A stretch of DNA of 14,950 nt, taken from contig CAJVPP010002410.1 in assembly GCA_910592005.1 (NCBI GenBank), positions 1-14,950 on the forward strand. Reading direction: 5' to 3'. Made by a program: the position numbers and the translations under genes. This document shows, in pieces, positions 1-9,432 of the stretch (position 1 is the first letter of the stretch; each line of letters starts with the position of its first letter). Below the pieces are notes generated by a model. That model did no database searches. It saw nothing but the letters and a program-made list of their open reading frames with translations, and was not told the DNA's origin. Origin of the DNA: Funneliformis mosseae. Its lineage: Eukaryota > Glomeromycota > Glomeromycetes > Glomerales > Glomeraceae.

Positions 1-221
1 ATATACTTAAATATAATAAAATAATAAAAATAATATAAATTATAAAAATAATAAAAAGAAATAAAATAAGTTATAGACATTAAAGAAATTACAAACAAAA
101 TAGAGTAATCAGAATAAACAGACTGTATAGAAAATACAAAAGAAATAAGCATATCAGGCGAAACAGAAATTATTGCTAATCACTATTTAGCACAGCAGTG
201 ACATTATCTAATGTAAGATCA
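1..221. other. AT-rich flank outside the left inverted arm
   Basis: This stretch lies outside the tandem array. It is very AT-rich, with no open frame, tandem structure or recognisable motif. I see nothing functional in it. Confidence 0.5.
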
Positions 222-281
222 TTATTAATCAACAGATTCTACGTGATATTTAGAATTACAATTTCTTCCGTTGACATTATG

Positions 282-1440
282 TAGAAATAATTTTTTTGTA
301 ACTTTACTAAATAAGTTACGCTTTTTTGACTTCACAAGGAAATTTGAGCACTTTGGTCAAAGTCAATCACTTTTATTTCTAAGTAAAAGTTGCTTAGCAG
401 GACTAATACTATTTATAACTAATTTTCTATATTAATTGGATTAATATTCATATAGAAATAATTTTTTTTGTAACTTTACTAAATAAGTCACATTTTTTTA
501 ACTTCACAGGATAATTTAAGCACTTTAGTCAAAGTCAATCACCCTTTATCTCTAAATAAAAGTTGTTTAATAGGTTCAATACTATTTATATCTAATGTTT
601 TATATTGACTAGATTAATATATCTATATAGAAATTTTTTTTTTGTAACTTTACTAAATAAGTTACACTTTTTTAACTTCACAAGGAAATTTGAACACTTT
701 GGTTAAAGTCAATCGCTTTTCATTTCTAAGTAAAAGTTTCTCAGCAGATTTAATACTATTTGTATATAAAATTAAATCTCAATTAGATTAATATTTGTAT
801 TGTAATATGTGTTTTTGTAACTTTATTAATATCGCAGACCTTTTTTTTAATTTTACAATATAATTTGAGCACTTTGGTCAAAGTCAATCACCTTTTATCT
901 CTAAGTAAAAGTTGTTTAGCAAGTTCAATACTATTTATATCTAATTTTCTATATTGATTAGATTAATATTTATATAGAAATAATTTTTTTTGTAACTTTA
1001 CTAAATAAGTCACACTTTTTTAATTTCACATGATAAATTGAGCACTTTGATCAAAGTCAATCACCTTTTATCTCTAAGTAAAAGTTATTCAACAGATTCG
1101 ATACTATTTATATCTAATATTTTATATCGACTGTATTAATATATTCATGTAGAAATATTTTTTTTTTGTAACTTTACTAAATAAGTTACACTTTTTTAAC
1201 TTCACAAGGAAATTTGAATACTTTAGTCAAAGTCAATCACTTTTTATTTCTAAGTGAAAGTTATTTAGCAGATACAATACTATTTGTATATATAATTTAA
1301 TCTTAATTGGATTAATATTCATATTGTAATATGTGTTTTTGTAACTTTATTAATATCACAAACCTTTTTTTTAACTTCACAGGATAATTTGATCACTTTG
1401 GTTAAAGTAAATCACTTACTACGCATTAGTAAAAATATTC
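282..1440. repeat. Tandem array of ~174-bp units, seven copies
   Basis: Units begin at about 282, 453, 628, 801, 975, 1150 and 1325, with spacings of 171-175 bp. Five units (282, 453, 628, 975, 1150) carry a hairpin in which TGTAACTT and AAGTTACA are separated by about 8 nt. Two units (801, 1325) have lost it and instead start TGTAATATGTGTTTTTG. All carry a second near-palindrome, ACTTTG-GT-CAAAGT. Sub-types repeat every third unit, so 453-974 and 975-1497 form a ~522-bp higher-order repeat. The unit at 282 breaks that phase. Confidence 0.9.
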
Positions 1441-1453
1441 TATATATTTGAAC

Positions 1454-1606
1454 TAAAGATGGTATTACAACTGATTACAACCAATAACAAATAAGCATCA
1501 CAGGATTGCAACTAGTTGCAACATTAATAAAAATTGAATTGCAACTTATTGCAATTAGTGACAAATAAGTATCACATAGTTGCAACTAGTTGCAGTACTA
1601 TCTTTA
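1454..1606. mobile_element. Non-autonomous TIR element (MITE), 153 bp, hAT-like 8-bp duplication
   Basis: The ends are inverted repeats beginning TAAAGATGGTATTACAAC on the left and, in reverse complement, TAAAGATAGTACTGCAAC on the right. The flanks are ATTTGAAC (1446-1453) and ATCTGAAC (1607-1614), an 8-bp target duplication with one transition. The right arm lacks this insert at the matching place (near 14285-14300), giving an empty-site comparison. Inside is a direct repeat of roughly 35 bp (about 1487-1521 and 1561-1595), each copy containing ACAAATAAG and the palindrome TTGCAACTAGTTGCA. There is no coding capacity, so it would need a transposase supplied in trans. Assignment to hAT rests only on the 8-bp duplication. 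Confidence 0.85.
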
Positions 1607-1830
1607 ATCTGAACCTATATACATATAAATTTTCATCTCATATGATTTAATATTTATTGAGTAATAGCTTTCATAACTTTATTAATTCTCAAATTTTTTT
1701 GTTTTTTTGAATATTATATTTGTATAATTTATTAACTACTATATTAATATAATATATATTGCGAAATTACCACACTTTATAAAAAAAAAAGTATCAAATA
1801 AAAGTATTTAAAAGTTATTATTTTGTTTTA

Positions 1831-2222
1831 ATATAATTAATTTTCTTTAAATAAATTTAAAAAAAATTTTTTTTATTGATTTTTATTGTATTTTTAAGAT
1901 TACATAAAATAGTAATTTATATAATAATTAAATATTACAATTACAGTTTTTCATATAAAATTTTATTTTTTTTCAAATGTGCTTTTTAATTATAATAATT
2001 AATGATAAATTTAAAATTTTTATTAAGAGTAAAGTTCACTTTGAATTTCATAAAATATGTGCAAAAAAAATATTTTATTCTCCTTTCCTCTCACCCATCT
2101 GTTACAATTTTTTCTTTATGCTTTTTGATTGTTTACATGTTCTTATAAATTATTAATCATGTTATCTGTTTACATTACATCTGATTATTTAAAATAACTT
2201 ATTTTTTATTTTTTTTATTTTT
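1831..2222. other. AT-rich core of the foldback-like element, left part
   Basis: This is low-complexity A/T DNA between the end of the inverted-arm homology and the first retroposon junction. A short pyrimidine-rich stretch lies near 2080-2100. There is no open frame longer than background and no counterpart on the right side. I see no gene. Confidence 0.5.
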
Positions 2223-2238
2223 ATTTTTAAATGATAAA
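2223..2238. repeat. Target-site copy 1 (5' side of SINE 1)
   Basis: ATTTTTAAATGATAAA ends exactly where SINE-like copy 1 begins. The same word recurs at 2561, 12426 and 13045, each time after an A-run that ends a retroelement. It is read as a target-site duplication. Confidence 0.85.
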
Positions 2239-2560
2239 TAGGCAGAAATAATAGCGATTCTGATTGGTATTGGTAAAGACAGGGAAAATAATTGACTAAA
2301 AGTACCTGTGGCTGAAAGTGATTCCTCTATCCAAATTTGACAGTGAATCTAAGATCCAGTGACCTTAAGGGTTCTGCTTTTGGAAGGTCACCTGGGTGGC
2401 AATTCTTAGACCAGTATATCAATGGGATTAGGGTTGATAATTGAGTCAGTCAAGATCTTCTCAGTAATTGTATCAACAGTAGTAAGGATTTACATGACTT
2501 GTGTATATCATTCCTTCGCTATTGACTTCTCTAATATATCAAATACTGAAAAAAAAAAAA
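2239..2560 (+). mobile_element. SINE-like retroposon, copy 1 (5'-truncated)
   Basis: This segment is about 84% identical by eye to 12727-13044, with most differences being transitions. It ends in a 12-nt A-run (2549-2560) and is bracketed by a target duplication (2223-2238 and 2561-2576). Relative to copy 2 it starts about 280 bp in, so it looks 5'-truncated, as expected of target-primed reverse transcription. It has no coding frame, and no clear Pol III box is visible in this truncated part. A non-autonomous LINE derivative is the alternative, but I see no similarity to the LINE beside it. Confidence 0.75.
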
Positions 2561-2576
2561 TTTTTTAAATGATAAA
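2561..2576. repeat. Target-site copy 2 (3' of SINE 1, 5' of LINE)
   Basis: TTTTTTAAATGATAAA follows the A-tail of SINE 1 directly. It serves as the 3' duplication of SINE 1 and the 5' duplication of the LINE. Confidence 0.8.
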
Positions 2577-2773
2577 AAAAAACTCTTTTCATAATATAAA
2601 CAGACCAAAGAAAGAGAACAATAAAAATTAACAAAAATAACAACCTTGCTCTCACCCTGGTACTTTAAAGCAACAACTAAGTAAAATACAGAATATTTTA
2701 TAAACTACTGAACCTAAAAGTAGTATTTTTACTAACAATAATAACAAAGAAACTTCAGTTATTATGAATGTTA
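2577..2773 (+). other. LINE 5' region
   Basis: This A-rich stretch lies between the 5' target duplication and the first possible coding part. It contains no readable protein signal and presumably represents the 5' untranslated region. Confidence 0.4.
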
Positions 2774-4650
2774 ACCTCTTTCGCTCGATAAAAGAAAGGA
2801 CAAAGAAGTCTTGACAAGTGAAACAACTTTAGTTATTACTCCAGACTAAACATACATAAATGTTAATGATGCTAATGACATTTCTGAAAATTTTTTGAAC
2901 AATAAGAAAAGCTCTCAAGAAATTTCCACCAAAAAAATGAATTTTTTTGCATTTTTTTTGGTAACAATTACTCTGGAAAATCCTTTCAAACAAAATCTCT
3001 GACGTCATTAACCTCATTTTTGATCAGTTTAATTCATTTCAGATATAGTGTTTGCCAAACATTCAGAAGACCAATTAAAAAAAATCTTAAAAGTGACATT
3101 TTTTGATAAGGAGAAAGGGACGCGTTTTGCAAAATTAATTTGCCTAATTTGGAAAATCATACGTTTTTACCTTTGAAATTGTTTCAAAACATCTATATGT
3201 TCTACAACAAATAATCAAAGTTACTAAAATACCATTAGACATTACAGAATTACATATCAAAAAGATCTTCTCCTGATTCAGCAAGATCATCTGATTCAAT
3301 ATGAAAACAAAGAACCTCTAACAACAAGCTATAATCACATATGATTCAGATACTAATTTTATTAAACTTAAGAAAGTTTACAGTGTTATTCTCTTTAACA
3401 ACATAGTTCATTTCTATATATGTGACCTGCCACATAACCAAATCTTAAAACGATTTAAATTCTCAGTCAAACTTACATGTCTTTCTTATTATACCACAGG
3501 TAAAGGCTTATTCAATTTGGATTTGATAGTTAATGTAATAGTCTGGATTATTCCTAAAGCCAGATTGAATTATCATAATCTATAACATATATTTTTCTAT
3601 TTCCTTTAGCTGATGATTACGAAGCAGCGATTAGTAATAACAATCTCACCATCAATAGTAAACATGTAAAATGGACTGAAACCAAAGTCAAATTATATGC
3701 TATTTGCTTCTCATCACATTACAAAATTAAAGATTATCCAAAAAACGTTATACTTCTTAAGATAGAAGCACTTAATATTTATACCAAAGATTTCAACCAG
3801 CACAATATAACAACTATAAAGCTCTAGTTCATCCCTGTAAAGGAGCTATTAGTCCTAACATCACTTTCACTAATATCATCACAGATGGTTTACAAAAAAT
3901 AATCAAACTGACTAGTAAGCCTACGGCTTCACAATCTCTGCTAAAAAATACTAAAAATAGTTCTCCAAAATAACTATATACTCTATTACTAGATTGGAGT
4001 GATGATATCCCTCTGAATATGGAACAACAAAGCAATCAACCTTAATAGTAATAACATAAATCATATAATATCACTGCAGAAATGAAAGCAGGAGGCTCTA
4101 TACATGAGAAAGACACTGATAGTAATTTTAAAGACTTTATTAAAGCTAGTTTCTTATAACTTATACAGAAACTTGATGATCTTACATTCATCTTAGATTC
4201 TATTATAAAACGAATAGAGATAATCGAACAAACATTCAATATTAAGGTCAGCTTTTCTGATGAAGAAATAATAGCTGATTACGACATAGAACTATACAGA
4301 AATGGCCTAATTGTTAATACCTTCACATCAATTATTAGTAAATAATGATAAACCATTGCAGCTTTTACAAAGATCACAGGTGCACAAAACTTAAACCTTA
4401 AGAACTTCACTAAAATAGTCAACACCTTAGTTAACACTTGCAATATATTCTATGCAGTTCTCATTCATAACGACTTACTTCAAATTGACAAAACACCAAC
4501 ATCATACACCTTTAATACTAATTATAATATGGAAGCAGAAAAGGTTCTGAAGGGCCTACCCCAATTTTAAAAATATTTTATGATTACTATCCTTACAAAT
4601 ATTAATAATAATTTTCTCTTACCAAATGATAACTCCAATATGACCTTTAT
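2774..4650 (+). pseudogene. LINE ORF1 remnant (gag-like, zinc-knuckle protein)
   Basis: No continuous frame survives, but segments in different + frames read as one protein. Around 3356-3585 a frame gives KLKKVYSVILFNN. From about 3610 another gives DDYEAAISNNN, then NSKHVKWTETK, the usual tail of an RNA-recognition-like fold in LINE ORF1s. It is followed by KLYAICFSSHYKIKDYP (about 3688-3740). That last motif aligns to a CX2CX3HX5C zinc knuckle in which the first and last Cys have become Tyr, each a single G-to-A change. A later open stretch (4160-4345) contains LDDLTFILDSIIKRIEIIE with heptad-like spacing, suggesting a coiled coil. ORF1 proteins bind LINE RNA and act as chaperones; this copy could not. 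The exact start is not determinable. Confidence 0.6.
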
Positions 4651-4689
4651 TAATATACTAAAACTTTCCTTCACAACCCATAATATTTG

Positions 4690-5400
4690 ATCTTTCACTA
4701 ATATCACCAAATAATACTATTTTTTATTATTATATTCTTTGTACAATTTAGATATCATTGATATTTAAGAAACTAACTTTAAACCCTAACATGAAAAAAT
4801 TTTTAATCAATCATATCCTTCTTTTATATCATTTTTTAATTCAACCTCAAAATAATGAATCGCATTCAGTGTGGAGATAATACTTAACAAAAAAATTGCT
4901 TATAATGTTTACAAATATGACACCAAACTCAATCAAGTCATTCATGTTGATTTACAATTTACAAATAAACAAAAACTTCATATTATAAATTACTACTTAC
5001 CACCAGCTGACCTTAAAATGAAAAAAGAAATTCAACTGGTTCTTAACAAATGGATTAAAGAGGTCACTATTAACGATTTTTACTTGATTATCCTGAAAGA
5101 CTTTAATACTGATACACAATTTCACAAACAGCTTAAAACTATTCAATGATTTCTATAAACTATCACTTTTTGATGCTTTCACAATCAAACATGATCAAAA
5201 TAGAATTAATTACTTACTTTTCAAGCCAAATCTCTTCTAAGATAGATTACATTTGAACTTTCACTGATATCTTACTTAATATTCTAGATTATCATATGAT
5301 CACATCTGAAATGGATATATCAGATTATCATATAACCGTCATTATAATCACAAATTTCTTTAACATCAAATTTAACAAATGCAAAATACCAACTAAAATT
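4690..5400 (+). pseudogene. LINE ORF2 N-terminal APE-type endonuclease, decayed
   Basis: The N-terminal domain of ORF2, which nicks target DNA to prime reverse transcription, is readable in + frames. The early motif reads DIIDI-stop-ETN (4751-4777), where the family has a GIQETN-like sequence; Glu at 4769 is the metal-binding position. The best open stretch, 4871-5149, includes LHIINYYLPPADLK and LIILKDFNTD. The latter corresponds to the conserved GDFN motif, with Gly replaced by Lys at 5096 (GGA to AAA, two G-to-A changes). NRINYLL (about 5200-5220) fits the RIDY motif with D to N, and SDYH (5320-5331) is the likely SDH motif. In-frame stops lie on both sides of the open stretch, so no active enzyme is made. 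Confidence 0.75.
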
Positions 5401-5559
5401 AGTTTTGATTTTGATTAAATAAACGATGATCTATAGAGTAAATTTAGAACAAATTTAATATATTATTAAATAGAAGTCTAACTAAAACAATCAGTCAGGA
5501 GACATATTAGACGCATTTCTTACTCAACAAGCATTAGGATCTCTTTCAAGATCTTTTGA

Positions 5560-6413
5560 TCAAAGCGGTTGAAAAATGCATACCACTCAGAAAATCATCA
5601 GGATAGTTTAAGTATCTAAGACTATTGGGTCTTACAAAAATTATATTCACATCAGAAAACTTTACACAAATTTAAAAAGTTACTTCTCAAAGTTAAACAA
5701 GGTGGATCATTTTCTGTAAATTGGATACAAATGTATGATGATTTTTGTGACATTGCTAACTCACTTACATTTATTACTATACATCTTCACTCAGATTACC
5801 CATTTAATTTTATCAACCTCCTCTTCTCTGATATAGTTCTTTACTCAAAGTCCTTTTATGCAAGGCAAATCTTCACGAGAATGAACATAAACTTGTCTCT
5901 ATATAGAAATATCTAGACTAATACTTAGATGCATATGCCAATAACCCTAAAAATATGCTTAATTTAGCATTAAACTGTACAAGAAAGATAACTGTACTAG
6001 ACAGATGCTTGTCAAGGAACGTTCAAAAACTTCTTATAAATAAACACTTAGTTAAACAAACAGTTAATAACTATTTCCAAAGAGCGACAGGCACCACACA
6101 TGAATTGAAAAGCATTCTTGAAGAATAGCTTACTTCATATAACCCACTAGAAGATATTGATTCTGACATATACAATAATCTGATATCACTACTCTTAGCT
6201 GAAGAATGGTATACTATTGTTAATTCCCTCACTAACAGTATAGCATCTAGTCCATCTAAGATTTTGAATGAAATGCTTAAACATCTAGACTCCTTAGCTA
6301 AAAAGATTTTTTGGTATATAATATATAGTTGTTTGTTGATTTTCACACTTTTGCATTGATGGAATTTGGTATATGTTTATCCAATTCTGAAATCTAACCC
6401 CTGAGATTTTGAT
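5560..6413 (+). pseudogene. LINE ORF2 linker between endonuclease and reverse transcriptase
   Basis: A + frame read in pieces contains VLQKLYSHQKTLHKFKKLL (about 5629-5685), then VKQGGSFSVNWIQMYDDFC (about 5692-5748), and stays open to 5916. A further piece starting near 5935 reads NPKNMLNLALNCTRKITVL and continues through KSILEE before a stop near 6126. This long, poorly conserved, lysine-rich spacer precedes the RT domain in LINEs of this type. It has no catalytic motif of its own. It is assigned by position and continuity rather than by a recognised domain. Confidence 0.6.
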
Positions 6414-6753
6414 CTAAATAATACAAGACCAATTACTTTACTGAAATGTCTAAGAAAAACCTTTATAAAACTTATTAATATACAACTCTCAACTGTCTTC
6501 ATCTAACACAATATCCTTAAAGAATATAATTTCGCAAGACTTCCTTTTTACTCTACCTTTAAACTCTTGCACATTCTAGACAATATAAAAAAGACACCCT
6601 TTTTAATAAAAAAGAATTGTGGGTCCTTCTATAAGATATGTCAAAAGCTTACAACTGTGTCAATATTTTTATGATAGTTAGAGCACTAGAACGCTTAAAA
6701 CTTTCTAAAGAATTATTTTCTTCATCCTAAATATGTTTGTGCATAGAAAAAAC
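6414..6753 (+). pseudogene. LINE reverse transcriptase, part 1 (motifs 1 to A), cut by insertion
   Basis: The start of the RT domain is clear. RPITLLKCLRKTFIKLIN (from 6426) is RT motif 1, and HNILKEYNFARLPFYSTF (from 6507) is motif 2. ELWVLL-stop-DMSKAYN (from 6614) is motif A, keeping the first catalytic Asp at 6635. The stop before DMSK replaces the usual Gln (CAA to TAA), and the final Asn replaces Asp. The frame runs through ALERLKLSKELF and reaches CIEKT before the insertion at 6754. RT copies LINE RNA at the nicked target. The domain resumes at 7828 in a matching frame. Confidence 0.9.
6746..6753. repeat. 8-bp target duplication, left copy
   Basis: GAAAAAAC abuts the left end of the TIR element. 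The right copy is GGAAAAAT (7820-7827), differing by two transitions. Keeping one copy rejoins the RT reading frame. Confidence 0.6.
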
Positions 6754-7819
6754 TAAAGTTCTGAACGGTTTGGATTAATCTGAAAATTTTTAGTTCAGAT
6801 CAACTTCAGTTCCATTTTGGATTGCAAAAAATTCAATCCGAAAATTTTCAGTTCAGTTCAGATTTTTTTCAGATTATGAATCTAATCTGAACTGAAAAAA
6901 ATTTGAACTGAAACTGAAAATTTCAAATTAATCTGAAATTTTAGATTATTTTGAACGATTATATTTATTGTTCTAAAAGAATGATAAAAGAATTGTTCAT
7001 TTGAAACGATTGAAGTTATCATTTTAAACAAACAATAAGAAAATCATTTGACTAAAATGATTAAATTATAATTCTAAAAGAACAATAAAAGGATCGTTTA
7101 TTTGAAATTATTAAAGTTATTATTCTAAACAAATGATAAGAAAATCATTCAATTGGAATAATTAAATTATCATTCCAAATGAATGATAAAAGAATCATTT
7201 GATTGGAACGATTAAATTATTGTTCTAAATGAATGATAAAAGAATCATTTGATTAGAATAATGAAACTATCATTCCAAAATGAATGATAAGAGAATAGTT
7301 CAACTGGAACGATGAAACTATTATTCTAAATAAATAATAAGAAAATTATTTGATTAGAACGATGAAACTATCGTTCTAAATAAACGATAAGAAAATTGTT
7401 TGATTAGAATGATGAAACTATCGTTCTAAATAAATAATAAGAGAATCATTCGATTGGAATGATAAAACTATCATTCTAAATAAACGATAAGAGAATCGTT
7501 CGATTAGAATGATAAAACTATCATTCTAAATAAACGATAAGTGAATCATTCGATTAAAATGATAAAATTATTATTCTAAATAAACAATAAGAGAATCATT
7601 CGATTGAAATGATAAAATTATTATTTCAAATAAATAATAAGAGAATCATTCATTTAGAACGATTGAAGTTATCATTTCAAATGATTTAAAATTTCGGATT
7701 AATCTAAAATTTTCAGTTCAGTTTGGATTTTTATCAGTTTACGGTTCAGTTCAGTTTCAGATTGGCATTTTTAAGATTTATAATTCGAACTGAACTAAAC
7801 TGAACCATTCAGAGCATTA
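6754..7819. mobile_element. hAT-like non-autonomous element with internal 50-bp satellite
   Basis: The termini are inverted: TAAAGTTCTGAACGGTTTGG on the left and TAATGCTCTGAATGGTTCAG on the right in reverse complement, matching at 15 of 20 positions. The inverted regions extend inward over roughly 130-200 bp, rich in GTTCA/TGAAC words and ending in a shared ATTAATC-GAAATTTTA block. Imperfect 8-bp duplications flank it. The centre (6951-7687) is a tandem array. There is no transposase. Excision with one duplication copy restores LINE frame as CIEKTQVFISYG, so it inserted into a LINE copy already in place. The hAT label rests on the 8-bp duplication and TAAAG start. Confidence 0.75.
6951..7687. 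repeat. 50-bp palindromic tandem repeat, about 14.7 copies
   Basis: Each ~50-bp unit is two 25-bp halves, each a stem-loop. A clear unit near 7345-7395 has TAGAACGAT-GAAACT-ATCGTTCTA, a perfect 9-bp stem, then a second half of the form AAACGAT-AAGAAA-ATTGTTT. Across units the stem core varies among ACGA, ATGA, ACAA and ATAA. These are the products expected from CpG decaying on either strand. The outermost units are the most divergent from the middle ones. Confidence 0.9.
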
Positions 7820-7827
7820 GGAAAAAT
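7820..7827. repeat. 8-bp target duplication, right copy
   Basis: GGAAAAAT follows the right end of the TIR element and pairs with GAAAAAAC at 6746-6753. Confidence 0.6.
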
Positions 7828-8660
7828 CAAGTTTTTATCTCTTATGGGATTACAGATACATATAAAGTTTTCTTAAGTATTGATTAAGGTGAAATTATAT
7901 CATCACTTCTGTAGTATATTTATTATGACCTTCTCTTATGTAAGGTGCAAAACTCTAACCTGAACTATACTATATCAGCAAAATAAAATCTAATGTACGC
8001 TTCAATTCCTTTAAAGAACGATCATATAAAATATCAGTATTAGCGTATATAGATAATACATTATAGATTACTGAATCCAAATAACAACTCAACAGAATTA
8101 TAGATATCACTAACAGTTTTTATGACTTAAATAACATTAAAGTGAATTAGTCAAAATCAGATCTGTTAACTAATACAAATACAATCCAAACTATTTAAAT
8201 ATATATTAATGGTTTCACACATACAATTACTGCTACTAGTACTAAAGATTCTATTAAATACTTAGAGGTTTAGATCTTACTCAAATGTAATAAGATGTTT
8301 ATCATCAAATAAGCTGTCCAGGATGTAAAGTTCACAATAGCCACTTTATTTACCAAAAAACTGACAGATAAACAATTTATATACATGTTCAATATTGTCA
8401 TAATACCTTATATTGAATATCACATACAACTAATTCACTTATCAAAAACTCTTACAAATCATATTATATGACCCTTCAGAGCCTTACTAAAGAAAAACTC
8501 CATCTATCACGAGATACACCTCTTGTCTTCTTCACTCAAAACTCTTTTACAGAGTAATATATCTTTATCACAAGTATATGCAAGCCCTCAGTGATATCTT
8601 ACTGATGTCTCTAAATTATACTAGTCTATTAGATTTATTTACTAATATATAGCTACTATA
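7828..8660 (+). pseudogene. LINE reverse transcriptase, part 2 (motif B, YIDN, thumb)
   Basis: RT resumes as QVFISYGITDTYKVFLSID, stop at 7885, GEIISPLL, stop at 7912, YIYYDLLL. This is motif B (IDQGEIISPLLW) with Gln and Trp turned into stops by transitions. A frameshift near 7980-7988, in an A-rich run, moves the reading to frame 3. There VLAYIDNTL (about 8037-8063) is motif C, the YxDD active site, with the second Asp changed to Asn (GAT to AAT). A stop replaces Trp at 8064. KYLEV (8256-8270) fits the usual KYLGVW with Gly to Glu, followed by a stop. The thumb region reads KLTDKQFIYMFNIVIIPYIE before decay increases. The enzyme is inactive on several counts. Confidence 0.85.
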
Positions 8661-9220
8661 ACTACAAGTTAAGGAATGATTATCTGCCTCACCGCTAGTT
8701 AAATAGCCTCACAAAAACTCAAAGTATTTCAGCAACTAGATCCCAGCACTTTTATGTGACCTTAAATGCTTTAACATTAACTTATTTCTATTAGAATAAT
8801 TTACTCATAGATTACAAGATGGATCCATCACTATTCAGTCAATTATCCTACAAGATTACAGGAAATTAGCCCCTTCTTTTTCAAATATTCTCTAATGTTT
8901 GTAAAACAACTAGTAAGTTGAGATGAAAGGTCATTATATACTGCCAAAGATCTGAGATATTTATCATCAATCCCTAAAAAAGAATCATCTCTAAAATAGT
9001 ACCTCAAGGCTAAGAGCGTATTTAATATTAACAAGCTCAACTCCTTGCCTACAACTATAACATACTAATAAAGTATTACTTATAGATTTCTGATGCTACC
9101 TTACAAGACGAAATAATAGTCTACTCATTTATCACATATTGGAACTGCAATGCCAATATAATGATAACAGATCATGTTCTAAAGATAGCAGGCAGTTTTG
9201 CTGATGTCATCTATTACATG
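8661..9220 (+). pseudogene. LINE ORF2 post-RT region, poorly preserved
   Basis: This continues ORF2 beyond the RT thumb. Short + frame pieces are legible, such as FFFKYSLMFVKQLVS (about 8878-8922) and AKDLRYLSSIPKKESSL (about 8942-8992). No catalytic motif is seen. A minus-strand open frame at 8843-9040 mirrors this segment and has no independent support. The segment is assigned by continuity between the RT and RNase H domains. Confidence 0.45.
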
Positions 9221-9222
9221 TA
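9221..9222. repeat. TA target duplication, left copy of Tc1-like element
   Basis: TA immediately precedes the terminus CACTACCTG. The matching TA is at 10566-10567. Confidence 0.85.
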
Positions 9223-9432
9223 CACTACCTGAAAATAAATTTGTGCAGTCAGTTTTTTGAATTTTATTCAAAATTGTATATAATAAAATCAATTGATTTT
9301 GATACCAATTGAAAGCCCTGATTCTTGTTTATATAACTATTTGTTATTATAACACATACAAAATAAAAATAATTATAAACATAAATAAATATAATGTAAT
9401 GATAATCAATCTAACAACTTATTTCTAACAAA

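Larger units (their letters stand above)
222..1830. repeat. Left arm of a long inverted repeat (foldback-like element)
   Basis: The whole arm reappears in reverse complement at the right edge of the window. It has two parts: a ~174-bp tandem array (about 222-1440), then a non-tandem junction (about 1425-1453 plus 1615-1830) containing TGAGTAATAGCTTT, a T-run, and GCGAAATTACCACACTTTAT followed by an A-run. Matching to the right arm stops near 1830, just after AAAAGTTATTATTTT. The left limit is placed near 222, where a degenerate partial unit begins with CAACAGATTC. Long inverted arms built of tandem subrepeats are the hallmark of foldback transposons; two independent inverted copies of one repeat family are the alternative. 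No coding capacity is visible in the arm. Confidence 0.75.

Noticed and set aside
282..1440. Centromeric satellite because the unit is ~171-175 bp
   Set aside because: The unit length alone is no evidence. The array is short, bounded by a unique junction, and present as an inverted pair.
2829..4239. Minus-strand open frames at 2829-3017, 3829-4035 and 4042-4239
   Set aside because: They lie opposite the LINE ORF1 remnant, have no recognisable motif, and are expected by chance on the reverse of a decayed gene.
6071..6346. Minus-strand open frame of 91 codons
   Set aside because: It mirrors the ORF2 linker, which is readable on the + strand. Its protein has no family features.
6741..7833. A ~20-bp target duplication (GCATAGAAAAAACTAAAGTT versus GCATTAGGAAAAATCAAGTT) around the satellite-bearing element
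   Set aside because: It matches only 14 of 20 without gaps. Shifting the borders outward gives longer TIRs starting TAAAG/TAATG and an 8-bp duplication differing by two transitions, which also restores the LINE frame and fits a known transposon type.
8843..9040. Minus-strand open frame of 65 codons
   Set aside because: It is opposite the legible + strand post-RT segment and has no independent support.
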